From Vibrio diazotrophicus (GTDB lineage: Bacteria > Pseudomonadota > Gammaproteobacteria > Enterobacterales > Vibrionaceae): a stretch of DNA of 64,000 bases. Positions 25,772-34,411 of this stretch are shown in pieces; the stretch's first letter is position 1; each line of letters starts with the position of its first letter. The position numbers and the translations under genes are program-made. The stretch spans positions 1,432,079 to 1,496,078 of the forward strand of contig NZ_CP151843.1 in NCBI RefSeq assembly GCF_038452265.1, in the 5' to 3' direction. The notes below the pieces were generated by a model that saw only the letters and a list, made by a program, of their open reading frames with translations, did no database searches and had not been told where the DNA came from.

Positions 25772-27261
25772 ATATGATTATTGAATCTCTCATCCGACAC
25801 TCGATTGATACGCCAAACAAAATCGCATTTATTGGCGCTGATGAAGAGATTTCTTATCAAAACTTACTTATCAGAGTGCGTGATGTCGCTGAGTATTTGG
25901 TTGAGTATTCACCCAAGTGTATGGCTTTGCGTGCCGAAAATAGCCTCGACTGGGTTATTGCCGATCTTGCTGCGCTGTATGCCGAAATTCCTAATGTTCC
26001 AGTCCCGCTATTTTTTACTCCTGAGCAGGTCGATCATATTTTGGCTGAATCTGGCGCGGATTTATTAGTGGGAGAATGGGATGCCTGGGTTGAGAACACA
26101 GCCGATAATGCACATTCGCTGGATGCAAGATTGGTGGGACACGCCGAGAATCTAAGTATCTGGAAACGTTCAGTTGAGGACGAAAAACCGCTGCTGACCC
26201 ATACCGGAAAAATCACGTTTACCTCTGGTTCTACTGGTCACCCGAAAGGGGTGTGTTTGAGCCAGAATCAGCTGTCAAAGGTCAGCCGTGCGCTGGCGGA
26301 TACCATCGCTACCGAAGTGAAATGTGAAAAACATTTGGTGCTTTTACCGCTATCTACGCTGCTGGAAAATATCACAGGTATCTATGTCCCAATCATTATT
26401 GGGGCGACATCTGTCGTGTTGAACGGTGAGGAAGTAGGGCTGAGTGGTTCCAGCAATTTCAACCCTTCTCAATTTGCTTTGGCGTTGGCGAAGTATCTGC
26501 CTAACAGCTTAGTGCTGACCCCAGCGCTGTTGATGGCTTTGATAGAAGTCGTAAAAGCAATGCCGGTGTTAGCGAAAAATCTAGAGTTCGTTGCAGTGGG
26601 TGGTGCTCGCGTTTCACCACAGCTTTTAGAAATGGCGCACAGCTTAGGTATTCCTGCCTTTGAAGGATACGGTCTTTCTGAAAATGCATCGGTCGTCAGT
26701 CTTAATACTCCATCCTCGTATAAAGCTGGGACCAGTGGAAAACCACTGCCACATATAGATGTAAAAGTTTCCAATGACGGTGAAATTTACGTTTCTGGTT
26801 GCGTTGCGTTGGGGTATATCGGCCAACCTTTTGAACAGGGTTGGTATGCCACGGGCGATTTAGGGCATCTCGATGAAGATGGCTTCCTTGTTATCAACGG
26901 CCGTAAAAAGAACCAAATCATTACCGCATTCGGTCGCAATATTTCACCCGAGTGGGTGGAATCTGAGGCTCAGGCATTTAGGGCGCTGTACGGAATGGTT
27001 CTGGTTGGTGACGGCGAAAAATCACTGAGTGCCATCCTAGAAAATCCAAATGTTGAACAAGTGACAGCGGCGCTAAAACAGCTCAATCAACGTCTGCCAG
27101 ATTACGCTCGTATCCGGACGTTAATCACAGCTCAAGGACTGAATTCGATGGCGGGATTTTACACCAGCAATGGTCGCCCGATTCGCTCCAAGTTTGAACA
27201 GTGGATGTTGAGCAAAACCGATGAAGAAGAAGGGCGGATCATTACGCCAATTAACGAATGA
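25768..27261 (+). CDS. AMP-binding (acyl-adenylating) ligase
   Basis: A 497-residue ANL-superfamily enzyme that activates a carboxylic acid as acyl-AMP. Motifs: TFTSGSTGHPKG (P-loop, A3), EGYGLSENASV (A5), YATGDLG (A7) and NGRKKNQIITAFGRNISPEWVE (A8 hinge and start of the C-terminal domain). The start is taken as GTG 25768, with GGAGG six bases upstream, overlapping the previous stop; an ATG at 25774 is the alternative. No carrier-protein domain is fused. Likely supplies activated acyl groups to the neighbouring enzymes. Confidence 0.87.
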   Translation: MNMIIESLIRHSIDTPNKIAFIGADEEISYQNLLIRVRDVAEYLVEYSPKCMALRAENSLDWVIADLAALYAEIPNVPVPLFFTPEQVDHILAESGADLLVGEWDAWVENTADNAHSLDARLVGHAENLSIWKRSVEDEKPLLTHTGKITFTSGSTGHPKGVCLSQNQLSKVSRALADTIATEVKCEKHLVLLPLSTLLENITGIYVPIIIGATSVVLNGEEVGLSGSSNFNPSQFALALAKYLPNSLVLTPALLMALIEVVKAMPVLAKNLEFVAVGGARVSPQLLEMAHSLGIPAFEGYGLSENASVVSLNTPSSYKAGTSGKPLPHIDVKVSNDGEIYVSGCVALGYIGQPFEQGWYATGDLGHLDEDGFLVINGRKKNQIITAFGRNISPEWVESEAQAFRALYGMVLVGDGEKSLSAILENPNVEQVTAALKQLNQRLPDYARIRTLITAQGLNSMAGFYTSNGRPIRSKFEQWMLSKTDEEEGRIITPINE

Positions 27262-27309
27262 ACGAAAGTCGCCAATATTTTTGAAGAGAAGAATTACGGA
27301 GTAACTACC

Positions 27310-27993
27310 ATGACTGCATTTTTTGAAACCCTGAAAAAAGAAACCCAAGTGGCTCAACAACAGATGTTACAAGCGCCGATTTTCGCGGCTTGCGCCCGTG
27401 GTGAAATTGAATTGGATACTTACGTGAACTTTCTTACTCAGGCGTTCCACCATGTAAAACACACCGTACCTCTATTGATGGCATGTGGTGGCCGCTTACC
27501 TGAAAAGTACGAGTGGCTACGTCAGGCTATTGGTGAATATATCGAGGAAGAAAAAGGCCATCACGAATGGATCTTAAATGACATCAAGGCTTGTGGTGCG
27601 GATGCCGAAGCAGTGCGAGCGAACTCGGGCAATGGTCGAGTGGGTTCTGCGATTGAGCTGATGGTGGCGTATCTATATCACCAGATCGACCGTGGCAACC
27701 CTATCGCTTTCTTCGGCATGGTTTGGGTATTGGAAGGCACCAGTGTGGGTGTCGGTGGCCAAGTCGCAGCTCTGGTCAAACAGACCCTAAACCTGCCAGA
27801 CAACGCAATGAGCTACTTAACGTCACACAGCGTACTGGACCAAGAGCATATCCAATTGTTTGAGAACTTGATGAACCAAATCACTGATGAGAAAGATCAA
27901 CAAGCGATTATTGATTCATCCAATATGGTGTTCCAGCTATACGGTCAAATGCTGCAAGAGCTGACTCCAGCTGCAATGCAAAATGCGGCTTAA
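27310..27993 (+). CDS. Haem-oxygenase-like di-iron oxidase (TenA/CADD/UndA-type fold)
   Basis: A 227-residue all-helical protein. Candidate metal ligands follow the haem-oxygenase-like di-iron oxidase pattern: Glu81-x-x-His84 (EEEKGHHEW), Glu142 (WVLEGTS) and the His173-x3-Asp177-x2-His180 motif (HSVLDQEH). Relatives include UndA, which decarboxylates fatty acids, CADD and the SznF central domain; TenA itself lacks this set. An O2-dependent oxidation of an acyl or amino-acid substrate is therefore likely, but the substrate is unknown. Preceded by GGAG and followed after 9 nt by the reductase gene. Confidence 0.75.
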   Translation: MTAFFETLKKETQVAQQQMLQAPIFAACARGEIELDTYVNFLTQAFHHVKHTVPLLMACGGRLPEKYEWLRQAIGEYIEEEKGHHEWILNDIKACGADAEAVRANSGNGRVGSAIELMVAYLYHQIDRGNPIAFFGMVWVLEGTSVGVGGQVAALVKQTLNLPDNAMSYLTSHSVLDQEHIQLFENLMNQITDEKDQQAIIDSSNMVFQLYGQMLQELTPAAMQNAA

Positions 27994-28002
27994 GGAACAG
28001 TT

Positions 28003-28812
28003 ATGGAATTGCAAGACAAACGTGTATTACTAACAGGTGCTTCTGGCGGCATTGGCAAAGAGGTCGCGAAAGCGCTGGAAGCAAAAGGAGCAAAACTGCT
28101 TTTGGTTGCGCGTAATGGCAATAAGCTTGAAGCGCTGAAAAACAGCTTAGAGTTTCCCCATCATCATGAAGTTGTGGCGACGGACTTGTCCACAGATGCA
28201 GGTTTCGAAAAGGTGAAACAAACCTGTTTGAACCTGTCGCAGAAAGGACAACGTATCGACGTATTGATTAATAATGCTGGCAGCAATCAGTTCAGCTTTC
28301 TTGCGCAGAGAAGCAGCCCATCGATTGAACTTGAGATGCGTCTGAACCTATTAGTGCCAATGTTGTTGAGCCAATCTGCGCTCTCTTGGATTAGTCGTCC
28401 GGGCATTATCTTGAATGTCGGGTCAACCTTTGGTTCTATCGGTTTTCCCGGCTACACCACTTACTGTGCGGCGAAGTCAGGGTTGCAGCGCTTTAGTGAG
28501 GCGTTGGACAGAGAGTTAGACGGTTCAGGCATTCGTACTTTGTATCTTGCGCCACGAGCAACAGATACCACGCTAAACGACCGCTTTGTGAATCAAATGA
28601 ACCAACAGCTAGGCAATAAGAGTGATTCGCCAGAAGTGGTCGCAGGGCATGTGGTCGACATCTTGGAAAAAGAGCAAGCGGCTCGTTGGATTGGCTGGCC
28701 GGAAAAACTGTTTGCTCGTATTAATCAGATCCTTCCGGGCGTTGTTTCTAAATCTATTCGCAAACAACAAGACATCATTCATCACTTTATTAACCAAGTC
28801 CATGGCAAGTAA
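28003..28812 (+). CDS. Short-chain dehydrogenase/reductase
   Basis: A 269-residue classical SDR: cofactor motif TGASGGIG (residues 10-17), NNAG, catalytic serine in NVGSTFGSIG and the YCAAK Tyr-x3-Lys pair. The C-terminal tail (about 220-269) is longer than in the core fold. Reduces or oxidises a carbonyl/alcohol with NAD(P)(H). It is fourth in the operon, 9 nt after the oxidase, suggesting it acts on an aldehyde or ketone made by the preceding enzymes (inference). Confidence 0.87.
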   Translation: MELQDKRVLLTGASGGIGKEVAKALEAKGAKLLLVARNGNKLEALKNSLEFPHHHEVVATDLSTDAGFEKVKQTCLNLSQKGQRIDVLINNAGSNQFSFLAQRSSPSIELEMRLNLLVPMLLSQSALSWISRPGIILNVGSTFGSIGFPGYTTYCAAKSGLQRFSEALDRELDGSGIRTLYLAPRATDTTLNDRFVNQMNQQLGNKSDSPEVVAGHVVDILEKEQAARWIGWPEKLFARINQILPGVVSKSIRKQQDIIHHFINQVHGK

Positions 28813-28826
28813 CTGAGGGACGAAAT

Positions 28827-29462
28827 ATGAAATTTTTACTATCAACTTTAGCTGCTACTATTTGTTTTGCTACAGCCACATCAGCTTTTGGTTCGGGAGC
28901 GGATCCGTTAGTCACGATTCAAAAAAAGTGGGCGGTCTGTCAGTATGATTCGAAAGATACGGATAATCAGGTTTACTGCTTAGAAAACTTAATCAAGCGC
29001 AACGAAGAAGCTTTGAAACAAGAACCAAACCGCCAAGAGTTGAAAGTATGGTTGGCAATCAACAAGTCGTCGCTTGCGGGGGCTGATGGAGGTTTAGGTG
29101 CTCTTTCGTTGGTGAAAGAAGCAAAAGCACTTTTAGAACAAGTGATTGATAAAGCGCCAGAAACGTTAAATGGTTCAGCGTTTACCAGTTTAGGCTCGTT
29201 ATACTACAAGGTGCCGGGGTGGCCAATTGGATTCGGTGATGATGATATGGCTGAGAAAATGCTCCTCAAAGCTTTGGAAATCAATCCTGATGGCATCGAT
29301 CCAAACTATTTTTACGCGGATTTTTTAGCGCAGGATGGACGAAAAAAAGAAGCCATCCAGTACTTAACTAAAGCACAGAAAGCGCCGCCACGTACTGATC
29401 GACCTTTAGCCGATCAGGGGCGTAAGCAAGAAATAGCAAAATTATTAGGAGAGCTTCAATAA
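28827..29462 (+). CDS. Secreted TPR-like protein of unknown function
   Basis: A 211-residue protein with a signal peptide (MKFLLSTLAATICFATATSAFG, cleaved near residue 22). It has a cysteine pair (Cys38 and Cys51) that may form a disulfide, and helical TPR-like repeats in the C-terminal half (ALEINPDGIDPNYFYADFLA). The segment YKVPGWPIGFGDDDMAEKML recalls TRAP-associated TatT-like TPR proteins. It is periplasmic. Placed between the enzymes and the two-component genes, it may present a signal to the sensor kinase (inference). Confidence 0.7.
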   Translation: MKFLLSTLAATICFATATSAFGSGADPLVTIQKKWAVCQYDSKDTDNQVYCLENLIKRNEEALKQEPNRQELKVWLAINKSSLAGADGGLGALSLVKEAKALLEQVIDKAPETLNGSAFTSLGSLYYKVPGWPIGFGDDDMAEKMLLKALEINPDGIDPNYFYADFLAQDGRKKEAIQYLTKAQKAPPRTDRPLADQGRKQEIAKLLGELQ

Positions 29463-29464
29463 CC

Positions 29465-30121
29465 ATGCGGTTACTTTTAGTTGAAGATGACGCATTACTC
29501 GGACAATCCATGGTGACTTCACTCAGTCGCCATGGTTATACCGTGGATTGGGTAGACAGAGGCGGTGGTGTTGAAGTTGCTATGAGAACCGAGCAATTCG
29601 CTGCCGTCATTTTGGATCTTACCTTGCCAGATATCGATGGGCTGGTTGTTTTGCGAAACCTGCGCCGAGCTGGCTATACCTTACCTGTGTTAATTCTTAC
29701 CGCACGTGATGATATTGAAGACAGAGTAAAAGGCTTAGATGGTGGGGCAGATGATTATTTAGTGAAGCCATTTGCCCTTGAAGAGTTGATGGCGCGGCTG
29801 CGGGTGCTCATTCGTCGTCAATCAGGATACTGTGATGAACGCATCGTTGTTGGACAACTTTCTCTCTCTTTAGCTGAACAAGCCGTTGATTATGATGGAA
29901 ATAGGCTAAAGTTAACCAATAACGAATTTAAATTGCTCACCGCATTAATGACCCATGCGGGGAGAGTGCTCAGTAAAGACCAGCTACAACAGTCGTTGCA
30001 CGGTTGGGATGAAGGGGCGAGTGACAATGCCATCGAAGTGCATATTCACAATTTGCGTAAAAAAGTTCCAAATAACCTGATTAAGAATATCCGTGGCGTG
30101 GGGTACATCATTGAAAAATAA
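29465..30121 (+). CDS. OmpR/PhoB-family response regulator (QseB/PmrA-like)
   Basis: A 218-residue regulator. The receiver has Asp51 as phospho-acceptor (LDLTLPDIDG), Thr79 and Lys101; the output domain is a winged helix (LKLTNNEFKLLTALMTHAG, then DNAIEVHIHNLRKKV). It is most like QseB/PmrA. The operon promoter carries PmrA-type CTTAAG repeats, which supports direct autoregulation. It starts 2 nt after the TPR gene, and the kinase gene overlaps its end. Confidence 0.9.
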   Translation: MRLLLVEDDALLGQSMVTSLSRHGYTVDWVDRGGGVEVAMRTEQFAAVILDLTLPDIDGLVVLRNLRRAGYTLPVLILTARDDIEDRVKGLDGGADDYLVKPFALEELMARLRVLIRRQSGYCDERIVVGQLSLSLAEQAVDYDGNRLKLTNNEFKLLTALMTHAGRVLSKDQLQQSLHGWDEGASDNAIEVHIHNLRKKVPNNLIKNIRGVGYIIEK

Positions 30122-31526
30122 CGTAGAAGCAACTTTTTCTATTAAAAAGCGATTGACGATATCAGTGATCGCGCTTTCATCAGTTTTAATTCTGATTTGT
30201 TTGTATTTCAGCTTCTCTTATTCAAAACATGAAATTGAAGAGGTGTACGACGCTCGCCTTGGTCAGTCAGCCAAGATGCTGCTATTGAGTATGCCGATTT
30301 CAGAACAACCTATGCAGTCAGGTCAAACGCGTGATTTATTTGATAACTGGATGAAACGCATAGCTCTGCAAGCAAAAGGGGATGACAACCCGACACCATT
30401 TGGCCACCCTTATGAGCAACATATTTTAGTTCAGTTTTATATCGCAAATGAACTCATTTGGAGCTCGATTCCTGAAATAGACAACCTCAACCATGACCCT
30501 AAGTACGCAGGGTTTGGTTATATGGATATTGAGAATGAACCTTGGCGATATTTCCAACTTCCATTGCCTAAAGCGATGAATACTAAGCATGAGTACATCT
30601 TTGTCGCTGAGAAAGAGTCGATTCGTGATGAAATGATGTACGAATTGGCGTTGTCTGCTGCTTTACCACAATTTGTTTTAATTCCGAGTCTGGCACTGCT
30701 GATGGTGCTTTTGATTGATAAACATTTTAAGCCTATCTCTGAACTTAAGCGGGCGATTGCTCAGCGCAGTGCGAATAAGCTAGACAGCATTTATGTCGCA
30801 AACCCCACGCAGGAATTGTCTCCCCTAGTTACAGCCCTCAATACTTTGTTGAATGAGTTGGATCAAGCTTGGCAAAGGGAAAAACGTTTTACCCGTATGG
30901 CAGCACATGAGTTGAAAACACCGCTGACCATACTGCGCCTGAATGCAGAAAACGCTTTGATGAGCCAGAACGAGCAACAACTGAAATCAGATTTAAGCAA
31001 TATTCTGCAAGGCATCGACAGAACAGACCGCATGATTCAGCAACTTTTGACACTGGCTAAAGTGGAAAGCATCCATGAAATGAAGTTCTTGGTTACGGAT
31101 CTTTCTAAGCTTTGTCAGTCAGTTATCGCAGAACGCGTACCGCTTGCTCTTAAGCGTCAGCAAGAAGTCTCGTTTGAAGGCGATGGTATTCAAGTGTTAG
31201 GCGACGAAGCATTACTGAGAATGCTGCTAACGAACCTGCTTGATAACGCGATGCGCTATTCGGGGGATGGTTCTCAGATCAACATCAGACTGGAAGACAA
31301 AGAAGAGTCTGTGAACATCTATGTCAGTGACACTGGGAAAAACATCACTACTGAAACGCGAGAGAAAATGTTCGATAACTTCTATCGAGCCAACACAGAA
31401 AAAGGCGACGGTGCAGGGCTTGGCATGTCGATTACCCGCGATATTGCCAGATTGCACCGAGGAAGCGTTGAGCTGCTTCCTCGCGCGGACAGCCGTAACA
31501 CGTTTTTGGTTGTGCTACCTAAATAA
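30111..31526 (+). CDS. Sensor histidine kinase (QseC/PmrB-like)
   Basis: A 471-residue kinase from a TTG at 30111 (GGGG upstream), overlapping the regulator by 11 nt; an in-frame GTG at 30093 is the alternative. Two membrane helices (about residues 14-37 and 183-202) flank a periplasmic sensor domain of some 145 residues. Then follow the H-box AAHELKTPLT (His266), the N-box LLTNLLDNAMRYS, and G-boxes DTGK and GAGLGMSI. Last gene of the operon. The sensed signal could be the operon's own product or an envelope condition. Confidence 0.88.
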   Translation: MKNNVEATFSIKKRLTISVIALSSVLILICLYFSFSYSKHEIEEVYDARLGQSAKMLLLSMPISEQPMQSGQTRDLFDNWMKRIALQAKGDDNPTPFGHPYEQHILVQFYIANELIWSSIPEIDNLNHDPKYAGFGYMDIENEPWRYFQLPLPKAMNTKHEYIFVAEKESIRDEMMYELALSAALPQFVLIPSLALLMVLLIDKHFKPISELKRAIAQRSANKLDSIYVANPTQELSPLVTALNTLLNELDQAWQREKRFTRMAAHELKTPLTILRLNAENALMSQNEQQLKSDLSNILQGIDRTDRMIQQLLTLAKVESIHEMKFLVTDLSKLCQSVIAERVPLALKRQQEVSFEGDGIQVLGDEALLRMLLTNLLDNAMRYSGDGSQINIRLEDKEESVNIYVSDTGKNITTETREKMFDNFYRANTEKGDGAGLGMSITRDIARLHRGSVELLPRADSRNTFLVVLPK

Positions 31527-31544
31527 ATAGGTTTCTTTCTCTTT

Positions 31545-31580
31545 GATGTTGCGGCCGTTAAGATTTAAGGCCGTAACATC
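31545..31580. terminator. Hairpin between convergent genes
   Basis: GATGTTGCGGCC and GGCCGTAACATC pair with one mismatch around a 12-nt loop that contains the minus-strand stop codon. T-tracts are absent on both sides, so terminator function is uncertain. Confidence 0.4.
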
Positions 31581-33168
31581 GCATACCGCCATTGCTGGTC
31601 ACTTCTGCGCGGCTACCTTGATGCCATGCTCCATCTTCACTGTTCCAAAATGCAAGATGATACTGTTCGCCATCATCATGCCAGAACCCGATAGGTTGAT
31701 TGGGAAAACTATTTCTGCAAATCAATTCACCTTCAGCAAGAGAGACAGACTTTCCGCTTTGGTCAATGACATCGATATCTAAGCCCAAAGCCGCACCTTG
31801 GCATTCTCCTTTATAAACAGGAGAGGTAGGGTTACCAATCACAAAGTTGCCGAGAATGTTGGCATCTCCAGACATGACTGACAGGTGCAAATCGGGTTTG
31901 ACTTGGTCGTATATATAATCAAATTGTTTGTCTTTGAGCATTTGCCCCGTTGAACAGAGTGTCTTGAGAGAAGTGAAAGCGTAAAAATTGCCGGGTGAAA
32001 ACTCTTTTTGCTCAAGAGCCTGTAAATAATCTGCCGGAGTCGCAAACAGAGTCACTTCCGCTTCCTGAATGAACTCCCATAATGCACTTGGTTGAGGATA
32101 GAGCGGATAGCCATCATAAATGACTAAGGTTGCCCCGCTTGCCAGTGCAGAAACATGCCAGTTCCACATCATCGAGTCACATTCTGTATTGATCAGGACG
32201 CGATCATCGGGCTGTATATCGCACTGAAGCTGATGCTCTTTTAAGTGATTAAGTACGGTGCCCCCGACACTGTGAGCGGTGCATCTCGGTGGAGCATTAT
32301 CTATTTCTGAAAACAGCACAAACAGAGGGTCGTTAAAACCAATACGCTCGTAAGTTAAACCTCGAGGAAGGTAGCTGGAAAGCAGTGATTGCCAGTCGGA
32401 AAACGTATCATTGAAATTCACGCTGTATTCGCGTTGCTGTAAATATTCTATCTGGCAGGTATTTTCTATACTTTCAATCGCTTGAACAATTTTAGAATTG
32501 CTCTCTTCCATCAGATGATTGCTACCGTTAAAGCTATAACCATTACAGCAGAACAAGATTTTGGGTTGAATTTGCTCAAAGCGAGCGATGGTGTCATCAA
32601 TATCATCTGAAGGGGAAGTTGATGCCCAGATAGCTCCTAAGCTGGTGGTCGCCAGCATCGCCACAACGGTTTCAGGCATATGAGGTAAACAAGCCGCAAC
32701 CACATCACCTTTTATCACCCCATTCTGTGTCAGCCATTGCTGAACAATCGATACCTGATCGCTGAGCTGCTGCCATGTCAGCTTCTTGCTTTGTCCACTC
32801 TCATTTTTAAACCAGATAGCAACACCTTCCGGCTTTTGGAAAGCATAGGACAGCAAGTTTTCTGCATAATTGAGTTGCGCTTGAGGAAACCAAATCGTAT
32901 CGCGCGCAGGAATAAATTTTTGCCAACGAGCAATACCTTCACCGTAGATACAGTTACCGCAGAATCCAATCACATCACAGAACTGCCAGATCTCCAGCCA
33001 GAACTTCTTTTTATCCGCAACTGACCATTGGTGTAGCTGCTGATAGGTTTCAACCGCTTCACCCTGCATATTAATGTGTTGAATAAACTGCTGAAGATTC
33101 GATGCTTGAACTCGCTCTTCGCTGGGTATCCACAATGGGTTTTCGTTAGACATAACTCGCTCAGCCAT
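31558..33168 (-). CDS. Degenerate, truncated acetoacetyl-CoA-synthetase-like protein
   Basis: A 536-residue relative of acetoacetyl-CoA synthetase, normally about 650 residues. The N-terminal part is well kept (FPQAQLNYAENLL, GAIWASTSPSDD, MMWNWHVSALASGATLVIYDG). However, the ATP-binding loop, normally SSGTTGLPK, reads SEIDNAPPR with no change in length. The protein also ends just after SNGGMRCYG, before the C-terminal subdomain that carries the catalytic lysine. The usual TTCGW segment reads TECDS. The frame is otherwise intact. Likely inactive as a ligase: either a decaying gene or a pseudoenzyme. Starts at 33168 or 33153 are both possible. Confidence 0.78.
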   Translation of the reverse strand: MAERVMSNENPLWIPSEERVQASNLQQFIQHINMQGEAVETYQQLHQWSVADKKKFWLEIWQFCDVIGFCGNCIYGEGIARWQKFIPARDTIWFPQAQLNYAENLLSYAFQKPEGVAIWFKNESGQSKKLTWQQLSDQVSIVQQWLTQNGVIKGDVVAACLPHMPETVVAMLATTSLGAIWASTSPSDDIDDTIARFEQIQPKILFCCNGYSFNGSNHLMEESNSKIVQAIESIENTCQIEYLQQREYSVNFNDTFSDWQSLLSSYLPRGLTYERIGFNDPLFVLFSEIDNAPPRCTAHSVGGTVLNHLKEHQLQCDIQPDDRVLINTECDSMMWNWHVSALASGATLVIYDGYPLYPQPSALWEFIQEAEVTLFATPADYLQALEQKEFSPGNFYAFTSLKTLCSTGQMLKDKQFDYIYDQVKPDLHLSVMSGDANILGNFVIGNPTSPVYKGECQGAALGLDIDVIDQSGKSVSLAEGELICRNSFPNQPIGFWHDDGEQYHLAFWNSEDGAWHQGSRAEVTSNGGMRCYGLKS

Positions 33169-33322
33169 TCAATTTACTCTGAATAGAGTTTTGACGCAGA
33201 TCTAGACAAAGTCAAACAACAGCTCACTGATATTTAAGAAAAAAAGAGAATAACTATCGTGATGATTTGGCTTGAGTTGGCTAAGGAATAAAGTTGTTGG
33301 CGGATTTTAGTAGGAGACAGGT

Positions 33323-33431
33323 AAAAAAATAGCCAACTGTAACTAATACAATTGGCTGATATAACATGTGAACAAAATGTATTCACTAACAACGTCAGTT
33401 GGCTAGGTGACCCTCGGCTTAATAAGGGTCA
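33323..33431 (-). ncRNA. qrr: Qrr quorum-regulatory small RNA
   Basis: About 109 nt on the minus strand. It starts with a hairpin (TTGACCC...GGGTCA), then carries the highly conserved Qrr core AGCCAACTGACGTTGTTAG (33386-33404 on the complement), the segment that pairs with luxR/hapR-type and aphA mRNAs through Hfq. It ends with AGCCAATTG...CAGTTGGCT and a run of seven T, the standard Qrr terminator. A sigma-54 promoter and LuxO-type sites lie upstream. Which of the several Qrr copies this is cannot be decided from sequence alone. Confidence 0.92.
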
Positions 33432-33440
33432 ACTAATATA

Positions 33441-33459
33441 AAGCATATTTCATGCCAAC
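33441..33459 (-). promoter_or_regulatory. Sigma-54 promoter of qrr
   Basis: On the minus strand TTGGCATGAAATATGCTT has GG and GC separated by ten bases, the -24/-12 sigma-54 spacing. The GC lies about 12 nt before the predicted RNA start near 33431. Confidence 0.85.
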
Positions 33460-33527
33460 TTTTTTAGTGTGATTTTTGGTTATTAATTAATCTATATTGG
33501 CGATTTGTGAACGTTTCGTGGAAAAAC

Positions 33528-33555
33528 TTTGCATAATGCAAATGCATAATGCAAA
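33528..33555. promoter_or_regulatory. LuxO binding sites (tandem) upstream of qrr
   Basis: The 13-bp unit TGCATAATGCAAA occurs twice in tandem (33530-33542, 33543-33555). The first copy gives TTGCA-TAA-TGCAA, the exact LuxO consensus TTGCA-N3-TGCAA; the second has one mismatch. They lie about 70-100 bp upstream of the sigma-54 -24 element, the usual enhancer distance. The rest of 33556-33794 is very AT-rich, and probably holds the ectA promoter, which I cannot place exactly. Confidence 0.82.
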
Positions 33556-33794
33556 AGTTTGGTCAATTTGCTAGTGATAATCTTAATATTAAAACGTCAT
33601 TTCATTAAAACCTTGTTAGTTTAATTATGGTTAGAATACTAATTAATATTTATATGTCTTATAAATTTAATTAATCTCAATAATTCCTTTAAAAACAATA
33701 TTATATGTTTATTTCTCCATCTCATTTCAATATTTAGGGTTGAAATAATCTTTAGTCTTGTTAGTTTATATAAGGAATTTGTTTAGAGTTCTAA

Positions 33795-34352
33795 ATGATT
33801 ATGTGGCGAACAATGATTACAGCAGCACCTTGGGTCGCATACCCAGAAATTATGCAAAATCTTCAGGAAGATTGGGTTTTTAGAGTACCTACCGCAAGTG
33901 ATGGCGCAAAAATACATGAGCTTATCTCTCAGTGTGCGCCGCTTGATGAAAACTCAGCTTATTGCAACTTTCTGCAATCAACGCACTTTCAAAGTACTTG
34001 TGTTGTCGCTGAGTGTGACGGTGAGATCGTTGGTTTCGTTTCAGCCTATCGCAAGCCGGATAACCCTAGTGAGTTATTCATTTGGCAAGTCGCTGTGCAT
34101 GAAAGTGCGCGCGGTAAAGGTCTTGCTTTCCATATGCTGAAAGAGATTCTGACCAGAGATGATCTGCAAGACATACAAGTGTTGGAAACCACGATTACTA
34201 AAGACAACCTCGGGTCATGGAGCCTGTTTAAGAAATTAGACAGAGTGCATGGAGAGCGTGGTGAAGTATCCACTTTTCTCGATGAAACCCGTCATTTTGA
34301 AGGTAAACACGATACGGAATATTTGTATCGAATTCCTCTAAAGCAGCAGTAG
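33795..34352 (+). CDS. ectA: L-2,4-diaminobutyrate acetyltransferase, ectoine synthesis
   Basis: A GNAT acetyltransferase of 185 residues that makes N-gamma-acetyl-diaminobutyrate from acetyl-CoA and diaminobutyrate. The acetyl-CoA loop is VHESARGKGLAFHML, and the family signature YCNFLQSTHF is present. Starts at 33795 or 33813 (MITAAPW) are possible; neither has a strong ribosome-binding site. First gene of ectABC-ask, an osmotic-stress operon in Vibrio. Confidence 0.95.
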   Translation: MIMWRTMITAAPWVAYPEIMQNLQEDWVFRVPTASDGAKIHELISQCAPLDENSAYCNFLQSTHFQSTCVVAECDGEIVGFVSAYRKPDNPSELFIWQVAVHESARGKGLAFHMLKEILTRDDLQDIQVLETTITKDNLGSWSLFKKLDRVHGERGEVSTFLDETRHFEGKHDTEYLYRIPLKQQ

Positions 34353-34411
34353 CCAAAGGCTATCACTGCAATTCATTCAAGAATCAATAAAGAAGGTTAA
34401 AACGCTACGTT

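Noticed and set aside
33530..33555. Tandem TGCATAATGCAAA repeats as an operator of ectA (for example for a MarR-type ectoine regulator)
   Set aside because: They fit the LuxO consensus and the enhancer distance to the qrr sigma-54 promoter better, although a role at ectA is not excluded.
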